48,908 bases of DNA from DATNPH01 sp036703315. Lineage in GTDB: Bacteria; Cyanobacteriota; Cyanobacteriia; Cyanobacteriales; Coleofasciculaceae. Numbering within the stretch: the first letter of the stretch is position 1; each line of letters opens with the position of its first letter. Positions 43,567 to 48,908 of this stretch are shown piece after piece. The stretch is taken from assembly GCA_036703315.1 (NCBI GenBank), contig DATNPH010000072.1, forward strand, positions 1 through 48,908, written 5' to 3'. The notes beneath the pieces are model-generated. The model was not told the DNA's origin. It made no database searches and saw only the letters and a program-made list of their open reading frames with translations. The position numbers and the translations under genes are program-made.

Positions 43567-44772
43567 TTACCCAAATGATGAGTTGAATCGCTGTTCTAGT
43601 ACTTTCTCAATACCATCAACCATTGTCTCTAAACTAAATTTGGATAAAATATGTTCGCGGTATCTCTCACCAAGCTGAGGGTCTGTATCTCTCCAATTCA
43701 TAATTCGATTTAGAGTATCTGACAAATCTCGTTCATTGCCAGGCTCAAAAACACCCTTTTGGAATTCTCCTGTCAAGATTTCAGGAATTCCTCCAGTTCG
43801 GCTAGCTACTACAGGAGTGCCACAAGCCATTGACTCAGTAATCGATCTCCCAAAAGGCTCAGACCCTAGACTGGGTAGAACTGTTACATCACTAACCTGA
43901 TAAATACTGGTAGTATTAACTACATGGCCTAGGAAGTTCACATACTTTTCTAGGCCCAAGTCAGTTGATAGCCGTTCTAAGGATTTTTTGTATTCCTCAC
44001 CTTGAAGTACGGACTTTCCCGCAATCAACAGCCTAGCGTTAGCATTATTTTTCAGCAATAAAGCAAAGGCTTTAATCAGGGTTTCCAATCCCTTTTCTTT
44101 ATCTAGCCTTCCTACATAGGAAATTACTCGAATATCTTCAGAGATATTCCATTCCTTTCTAGTTAGAGGAAAATCACTTGATGGTTGATATACTTTTAAG
44201 TCAGTACCGTTGTATACAACATCAATCATATGCTTGTTATAGCCGATTGTCACCCAATCAGATTTCGTCTGATTTGAAACAGCAATAAAATGCTTGACCC
44301 TCTTCCGTCCAATACTCCATTGATATCTAATATTTGAGAGCGCAATGAAATGCCTTAAGCCCTTCATTCCCATATTCCACTGCCATTGAGCCAATTGAGC
44401 CGCTGGTGGAGGAAGATGTAGATAACAAACTAAGGGAAGATTTTTGGACAAAGCTAAAGCATAGCCAAAAAGAGTATCTTGATACTGATTAGTAAGAACA
44501 ATACTATTTTCAATGATCGGAATTTTTCTAGTAGCCTTCTGAATATCAGTTAAAAAGCTGAAAATACGTTCCGGTCGATAAATTATAAATCTATTAACCT
44601 TTTCTACGCGATCGCAAAACTCTTGATACTTCTCAAGTAGATTTCCTTCCTTCGTGTAGAGCAGACTGATACTAGGTCCTCGCTGAGCTAAACCCCTGCA
44701 AAAATCAAACAGGACTCTCTCCTGCCCGCCGCGAAGAGAAGAGGGCTCTTGCTCTAAAACAATAAGGTGCAT
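43567..44772 (-). CDS. GT4 family glycosyltransferase with internal duplication
   Basis: 401-aa GT-B fold enzyme. The N-terminal domain has the Gly-rich donor-side loop SSLRGGQERVLFDFCRGLAQ. The C-terminal domain has VISYVGRLDKEKGLETLIKA, ARLLIAGKSVLQGEEYKKSL, VNFLGHVVNTTSIYQVSDVT and the retaining-enzyme signature PLGS-type LPSLGSEPFGRSITESMACGTPVVASRTGG (in parts; EPFGRSITE and GTPVV). Residues about 130-147 and 150-167 are a tandem duplication (WQWNMGMKGLRHFIALSN / YQWSIGRKRVKHFIAVSN). GGAG lies 10 nt before the ATG. It adds a sugar to the lipid-linked unit. Confidence 0.92.
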   Translation of the reverse strand: MHLIVLEQEPSSLRGGQERVLFDFCRGLAQRGPSISLLYTKEGNLLEKYQEFCDRVEKVNRFIIYRPERIFSFLTDIQKATRKIPIIENSIVLTNQYQDTLFGYALALSKNLPLVCYLHLPPPAAQLAQWQWNMGMKGLRHFIALSNIRYQWSIGRKRVKHFIAVSNQTKSDWVTIGYNKHMIDVVYNGTDLKVYQPSSDFPLTRKEWNISEDIRVISYVGRLDKEKGLETLIKAFALLLKNNANARLLIAGKSVLQGEEYKKSLERLSTDLGLEKYVNFLGHVVNTTSIYQVSDVTVLPSLGSEPFGRSITESMACGTPVVASRTGGIPEILTGEFQKGVFEPGNERDLSDTLNRIMNWRDTDPQLGERYREHILSKFSLETMVDGIEKVLEQRFNSSFG

Positions 44773-44902
44773 AAACTTGCATCTCCCTTTGCTAATTGTT
44801 AAAAATTTAGAGGCTTAGTTGAGGGAAAAAGGAAGAAGTCGGATTCCCACTTCCTGACTTAGGAATCAAGGCGTGTCACCTATAGCAACCGCCACAACCG
44901 TT

Positions 44903-45064
44903 ATGACATTTCAAAAGCTGGGATTGACAATTAGCTTTGGGACATTTGTCCTAATCGCCTTGGCGACTGCTATAAGAGGGATAAGTTTAGTGAAGGAATA
45001 TCAAGTTGCAACACCTAATATTCGGCAACGCAAGGTACGAGCTAAGGTTCGGAATCCATCGTAA
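44903..45064 (+). CDS. Possible small membrane peptide, antisense to a GT2 3' end
   Basis: A 53-codon frame from ATG 44903 encodes a short hydrophobic helix, MTFQKLGLTISFGTFVLIAL and onward, followed by a basic polar tail (GISLVKEYQV...RQRKVRAKVRN). The first 33 codons lie in the gap between two minus-strand genes; the rest is antisense to the GT2 gene that ends at 45001. The layout (short MTxxx lead, Phe-Gly-Thr within a single helix, charged tail) is like small holin-like toxin peptides, but there is no good ribosome site and no neighbour that would serve as antitoxin. It may be chance. Confidence 0.25.
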   Translation: MTFQKLGLTISFGTFVLIALATAIRGISLVKEYQVATPNIRQRKVRAKVRNPS

Positions 45065-45957
45065 CTTTGAGGGCCGAACCAGCGCATCATAGCGATCGCT
45101 AAACTCAAGCGTATATAGTTCTCTGAGTAACGCAGTTGAGGATAGTGCAAAACAGCCTGCGTTCTGAAGTGTAGTGCCTCTTTATAGTTCCTCTCATCTA
45201 TAGAATTCCAAGCTTGGAACAGATTCATCTGCCCATAGCTCCGATTTCTCAAATACAGTAACTCTAGTGGAGCAGATTGGAAAGTTTTCTCGATAACCTG
45301 ACGCAGATCCTGGATCATCTTCTGACGTTGATTTGTCGTATTGTGTGGATGTCGTCGATAAAAGGTTAAGAATTCTTTGACGACGGCAAAGGGATAATGA
45401 ACAGCGATGCGAGTCCACATATCTCGATCCTCAGAACTATTAATAGTCGGATCAAATACCCCAACTGTTTCAAAACATTTGCGGCGAACCATAGGTGAAC
45501 TACCATTGGATATCATGTCATTGACAACAATGTGTTCCCAGACATTTCCTTCTACATGAGAAACCCATACTCTACCTGTAGATTGACCAAATTGATTGAT
45601 TAATACTGTCCAGGTATAGACCAAACCTACTGAGGGATTAGTCTCTAGAGAATTTACTTGTTTTTCTAATTTACTTGGCTCCCAAAGATCGTCCGCGTCT
45701 AAAAATGCTATGTATTCCCCTTGAGCGTGAGCAATACCTGTGTTTCGTGCTGCCGACACCCCTTGGTTTAATTGTGAGACGATTCTTACTCGTGGATCTG
45801 TCACTTGAGAAGCCCATTGCATAATATGATCTGAGCTACCGTCATTAATAATTAATACTTCAAAATCAGTGAACGTCTGCCTCAAAACACTATCTACAGT
45901 TTCTGGTAGATAAGTCATAGCATTGTAGGCAGGGATTACAACAGAAACCTTTTGCAT
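45001..45957 (-). CDS. GT2 family glycosyltransferase (array subfamily A, member 4)
   Basis: 318 aa from ATG 45957, which has AGGAG 7 nt upstream; the longer reading from a GTG at 45987 would place that site inside the gene. Motifs: MQKVSVVIPAYNAMTYLPET, FEVLIINDGSSDHIMQWASQ, QLNQGVSAARNTGIAHAQGE, AFLDADDLWEPSKLEKQV, NGSSPMVRRKCFETVGVFD and SSEDRDMWTRIAVHYPFAV. The C-terminal helical part ends LSLAIAMMRWFGPQSYDGFR and RCRILGVAT. It is closest in pattern to the member at 38956. Role: sugar transfer in polysaccharide assembly, donor unknown. Confidence 0.9.
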   Translation of the reverse strand: MQKVSVVIPAYNAMTYLPETVDSVLRQTFTDFEVLIINDGSSDHIMQWASQVTDPRVRIVSQLNQGVSAARNTGIAHAQGEYIAFLDADDLWEPSKLEKQVNSLETNPSVGLVYTWTVLINQFGQSTGRVWVSHVEGNVWEHIVVNDMISNGSSPMVRRKCFETVGVFDPTINSSEDRDMWTRIAVHYPFAVVKEFLTFYRRHPHNTTNQRQKMIQDLRQVIEKTFQSAPLELLYLRNRSYGQMNLFQAWNSIDERNYKEALHFRTQAVLHYPQLRYSENYIRLSLAIAMMRWFGPQSYDGFRTLARTLRCRILGVAT

Positions 45958-46012
45958 ACTTGAACTCCTATGGCTCTCGTTTTTCACAGTTTAGAGATGA
46001 GAAAATAAAAAA

Positions 46013-46972
46013 TTATCGTGCAGCGATTGAGATGTACCTACGCAGAGTGTGAGTTATACTCAGCATTCTATGGTAACGATGAGACCCAAACCATTGAAGG
46101 GCTGTAATCGCTAAACTCAAGCGAATACGCTCCCACGAGTAACGTAATTGAGGGTAGTAGGCAATAGCTTGCTGCTGAAATTGCAACGCTAATTTATAGT
46201 CTCTGTCAATACTTTGTATAGATTTCCACGCTAAGCACAGATAGGAATAACCATAGCTGTGGTTTTTCAAATATAGTAATTCTGCTGGTACAGATTGGAA
46301 TATTTTTTCAATAACAAGACGATAATATTGTTCAATAGCCTTATAATCTTTAGATAGGCTATTAGGGAGTTGCCGATAATAATATAGCGGTTGTTTGATC
46401 ACCGCAAAAGGATAACGAGAGGCGATACGAATCCACATATCCCAATCTTCAGCAAAGTTTAAATTGGGCTCAAATACTCCGATAGTTTCAAAACAACAGC
46501 GACGAACCATAACTGAAGAGCAAGCTATTGTATTTTTCTCTACAAGTTGCTTCCAGACGTTTCCCTCTGCTTGAGAGGACATTACTCTACCTGTAGACTT
46601 GCCCTGCTTATTTACTAACAGCATCCATGTATGCACTAAGCCGACTTCCGGATTAGAATCTAGGCAACGTACTTGTGCTTCAATCTTAGTTGCTTCCCAT
46701 AAATCATCAGCATCCAAAAATGCTATGTATTCCCCTTGAGCCTGAGCAATGCCTGTATTGCGTGCTATAGATACACCCTGGTTTTCTTGCGAAATTAGTT
46801 TTACTCGCGGGTCTTTCACACCAGAAGCCCATTCAACGATATTGTCGGAACTTCCATCATTAATAATCAATACTTCAAAATCAGTGAACGTCTGCCTCAA
46901 AACGCTATCTACAGTTTCTGGCAGATAAGCCATAGCGTTGTAGGCGGGAATTACAACAGAAACTTTTGGCAT
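46013..46972 (-). CDS. GT2 family glycosyltransferase (array subfamily A, member 5)
   Basis: 319 aa from ATG 46972 (MPKVSVVIPAYNAMAYLPET), chosen by alignment with its paralogues; an ATG at 47008 is open but adds an atypical 12-residue lead. Motifs: FEVLIINDGSSDNIVEWASG, SQENQGVSIARNTGIAQAQG, AFLDADDLWEATKIEAQV (Ala-Thr-Lys-Ile in place of Pro-Thr-Lys-Leu), CSSVMVRRCCFETIGVFE, NFAEDWDMWIRIASRYPFAV. The C-terminal helical region ends with RRYISIAAR. The first 100 or so codons are almost identical in DNA to the member at 38956 in places (46839-46888). It lies 88 bp downstream of the acetyltransferase gene. Confidence 0.9.
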   Translation of the reverse strand: MPKVSVVIPAYNAMAYLPETVDSVLRQTFTDFEVLIINDGSSDNIVEWASGVKDPRVKLISQENQGVSIARNTGIAQAQGEYIAFLDADDLWEATKIEAQVRCLDSNPEVGLVHTWMLLVNKQGKSTGRVMSSQAEGNVWKQLVEKNTIACSSVMVRRCCFETIGVFEPNLNFAEDWDMWIRIASRYPFAVIKQPLYYYRQLPNSLSKDYKAIEQYYRLVIEKIFQSVPAELLYLKNHSYGYSYLCLAWKSIQSIDRDYKLALQFQQQAIAYYPQLRYSWERIRLSLAITALQWFGSHRYHRMLSITHTLRRYISIAAR

Positions 46973-47060
46973 ATTCTGTAATGGGTAATAGGATGTAATT
47001 AATTCCATTTAATGATTCAAAAAGGCAACTATAAAAGCGTATAAAATTCGACCATTAATC

Positions 47061-47663
47061 TTAAGATTTATCATCATTTAAATTGCTAGATACTGAGACT
47101 AGTTCTAAATCCTTCACTCCTTCATTATCAATGAAGGATGAATTTGTATTCAATCGGCGAATGATTCTTGCCGGATTTCCGACAACTACAGCGCCTTCAG
47201 GAACATCTTTCACAACTACAGAACCAGCTCCAATTACAGCATTATCACCTACTGTAATCGGCCCAATTATTACAACATTTGCTCCAATGTCTACATTGTT
47301 CCCAATTTGGGGCGCACGACTATATGATCCATCTGGAAGCCTCTTATTTCCAATAGTTGTAGAATTTCTTAAGGTACAATTTTCACCAATTTGGGTTTGA
47401 TGGTTGACAACTAAACCATGACCATGTTGAAGTTTTAAATTTTTCCCGACTTGTGTATCCCACGGAAGTTCAATGCCTAATACCCATTCTACTGATATTT
47501 GATAAAAGAATCGATAAAGAATCGACAGCCAAATGAAAGGTTTAGGTGAATTTGCAACAGTTTTTGCTAATCGAAACATCAATAAAGACAAGCGCGATTT
47601 AAAGCTGGTGTCTTGATTAATTTTCCAATCTTGCACTATGTAATTAATAAAATTTTCCATCAT
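47061..47663 (-). CDS. Serine acetyltransferase-like hexapeptide acetyltransferase
   Basis: 200 aa. After an N-terminal helical region (VQDWKINQDTSFKSRLSLLM) comes a left-handed beta helix of hexapeptide repeats: IELPWDTQVGKNLKLQHGHG, LVVNHQTQIGENCTLRNSTT, IGNNVDIGANVVIIGPITVG and DNAVIGAGSVVVKDVPEGAV, ending VVGNPARIIRRL. The His in LQHGHGLVVN corresponds to the catalytic His region of serine O-acetyltransferases. In polysaccharide loci such CysE-like enzymes acetylate a sugar rather than serine, and the paired deacetylase in this locus supports acetylation of the polymer (inference). A polar tail of about 25 residues follows the helix. Confidence 0.88.
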   Translation of the reverse strand: MMENFINYIVQDWKINQDTSFKSRLSLLMFRLAKTVANSPKPFIWLSILYRFFYQISVEWVLGIELPWDTQVGKNLKLQHGHGLVVNHQTQIGENCTLRNSTTIGNKRLPDGSYSRAPQIGNNVDIGANVVIIGPITVGDNAVIGAGSVVVKDVPEGAVVVGNPARIIRRLNTNSSFIDNEGVKDLELVSVSSNLNDDKS

Positions 47664-47749
47664 GTTTATGGAGACTATCTTTAAATTGAAGATTTACTTA
47701 GTTCAACCAATTCATCAGGGAAGGTTAATTCTCGAGATTGTTCACTAAA

Positions 47750-48908
47750 TCATGGTTCGTGCGGCAAATTTTGAAATGCCTTACTGGAGGGGAATCGCGG
47801 CTCAGGCAGTACAACGTTTTCCTTCGTCTGACGCTCATTCCAGTTCCAACCCACTACCCCAAACAGCGTCCACCAGTAGAAAAAGAGAGTGGTATGGCTC
47901 CAGATATTTTCGGTAATCATCCCCACAGGTATAGCCAGAATAATTGCCAACATAACCAAACACAGATCGCGCTGTTCGCGAGTAGCAGAATGATCTCGAT
48001 ATATGCGAATAAGGCGCACAATCTGAACAATGAAAAAGATTAAAAATGTGAGCAGTCCGACAATTCCTCCTTCTACCAAAGCACGGACGTAATCATTGTG
48101 AGGATAAAGTTTATTGGTACTTACATAAGTACTAATTCCTAGACCATAACCGAGGATTGGGTGTAGTTGCCATTGTCCCAATAGGTAAGTCCACTGCATA
48201 ATCCGCCAGTTGAAACTGTTCCCGTCTCCTGCTGAGAGCAAAATAGCTCGCCATATATCAATATCAGGATTACCGAGTGGTGTTTGACCAATTGATCCGA
48301 GACGTTCCTTCCCAAACTCCGTACTGCCAAACAAACCTATAACTACAACAAATAAAAGGATTCCACCGAGCAGACTTGGTAGGTTCAATCTAGGAGCAAT
48401 CATAACCACAATAAAAGTACCCAGCATCATCAAGCCAAAGAGGGACTTGGTACTGACAAAGAAAAAGGCAAGTAAGCCCAGCAATATCATCCAAGGCCAG
48501 CGTTGTTTAGACTGGTTTAACCGCCAATAGGTTAAACCCATAAACATTAAGGTAAAGGTGACAAACGTATTGGGATGACCGAGTGTCCCTTTGATTCGAG
48601 ATGAGCCTTCAGATGGTGCTCCGCCACTGAACTCTGTTCCTGATTGAGGGCCGAGCATGGGTGGTAAAACCGAAGGTACAAACATTTGTAGCACTGCAAC
48701 TGTCAGGGGTAAAAGCAGAGCCCAAAACAAGGAATGGACAATTTGCTTCGGCGGGATTCGGTCTTTAAGCTGCATTACCAGCAAGTAGACCATTACCCAA
48801 GAAAATAGACGTATCCACTCACGGATACTGTCTAATAAAACCGAGCCATCCAGCCCCAAACCTCCCAGAGGCAAGAGTACTACCCATACTCCTTGTAGCA
48901 ACACCCAA
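47750..48908 (-). CDS. Wzy/O-antigen ligase family membrane protein (5' end off the right edge)
   Basis: The frame is open to the window edge, so the true start is not visible; 385 or so codons are present. At least nine hydrophobic segments are seen. Family signature: RIKGTLGHPNTFVTFTLMFM, and the Wzy_C core WRIMQWTYLLGQWQLHPILG followed by YGLGISTYVS...LYPHNDYVRALVEGG (in parts), with the conserved Arg, Gly and HN-D pattern of polymerases/ligases. It would join repeat units into polymer, or ligate polymer to a carrier, on the periplasmic face, working with the Wzx-like flippase at 42213. The C-terminus is a polar tail. Confidence 0.88.
   Translation of the reverse strand, partial: WVLLQGVWVVLLPLGGLGLDGSVLLDSIREWIRLFSWVMVYLLVMQLKDRIPPKQIVHSLFWALLLPLTVAVLQMFVPSVLPPMLGPQSGTEFSGGAPSEGSSRIKGTLGHPNTFVTFTLMFMGLTYWRLNQSKQRWPWMILLGLLAFFFVSTKSLFGLMMLGTFIVVMIAPRLNLPSLLGGILLFVVVIGLFGSTEFGKERLGSIGQTPLGNPDIDIWRAILLSAGDGNSFNWRIMQWTYLLGQWQLHPILGYGLGISTYVSTNKLYPHNDYVRALVEGGIVGLLTFLIFFIVQIVRLIRIYRDHSATREQRDLCLVMLAIILAIPVGMITENIWSHTTLFFYWWTLFGVVGWNWNERQTKENVVLPEPRFPSSKAFQNLPHEP

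Noticed and set aside
1..48908. CRISPR arrays, rRNA genes, insertion sequences with transposase
   Set aside because: No regularly spaced direct repeats, no rRNA-like sequence and no transposase frame were seen on either strand.

Overview
The window is cyanobacterial. The octamer GCGATCGC (HIP1) recurs in many genes. Several proteins are of recognisably cyanobacterial type: a long SpeA arginine decarboxylase, an aspartate kinase with two repeated pairs of ACT domains, a LapA-like protein, an Uma2-type nuclease and a HepA-like polysaccharide ABC exporter. The abundance of short dispersed repeats suggests a large-genome filamentous lineage (Coleofasciculales/Oscillatoriales-like), but the genus is inferred, not shown.

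Region 1 (1-4.7 kb) holds signalling genes. A CheB domain cut by the left edge, probably the start of a CheB-CheR fusion, lies divergent from a second CheB-type methylesterase, across a gap with palindromic repeats. An unrecognised 191-aa protein follows, then a Crp/Fnr regulator translationally coupled to a receiver domain that has lost its phospho-acceptor Asp. A 16-bp direct repeat and a perfect 24-bp palindrome lie around this pair.

Region 2 (4.7-18.3 kb) is mostly housekeeping: speA, a sugar nucleotidyltransferase, scpA, a LapA-like gene, an AI-2E family transporter, pdxH, a DivIVA-like coiled-coil gene overlapping coaD, and lysC. Between pdxH and coaD lies an accessory patch: a small secreted protein, a truncated Uma2 gene meeting a truncated coiled-coil gene, and an HTH regulator divergent from an unknown gene. 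Several housekeeping proteins carry short low-complexity inserts in linkers.

Region 3 (18.3-23.7 kb) has an 826-bp gap with no convincing gene, then a type I exporter: an ABC protein with a cyclic-nucleotide-binding-like domain and a degenerate C39 domain, plus its HlyD adaptor. No cargo gene is visible.

Region 4 (24.2-48.9 kb, continuing off the right edge) is a large exopolysaccharide locus. A short plus-strand part (WecG/TagA-type transferase, galE) leads into a long minus-strand run: YdcF-like protein, unknown secreted protein, sugar epimerase, many GT2 glycosyltransferases, a two-headed glycosyltransferase, an APH-like kinase, polysaccharide deacetylase, methyltransferase, HepA-like ABC exporter, Wzx-like flippase, GT4 transferase, serine-acetyltransferase-like enzyme and a Wzy-like polymerase/ligase. 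Together these could make sugar nucleotides, assemble and decorate a lipid-linked repeat unit, flip it and polymerise or export it.

The most notable observations are signs of recombination inside the polysaccharide locus. Five GT2 paralogues lie in one array, one of them decayed. Two share a 50-nt identical DNA run. One GT2 gene ends in a 30-codon tail that matches, without gaps and in the same frame to the stop codon, the C-terminus of the nearby flippase.
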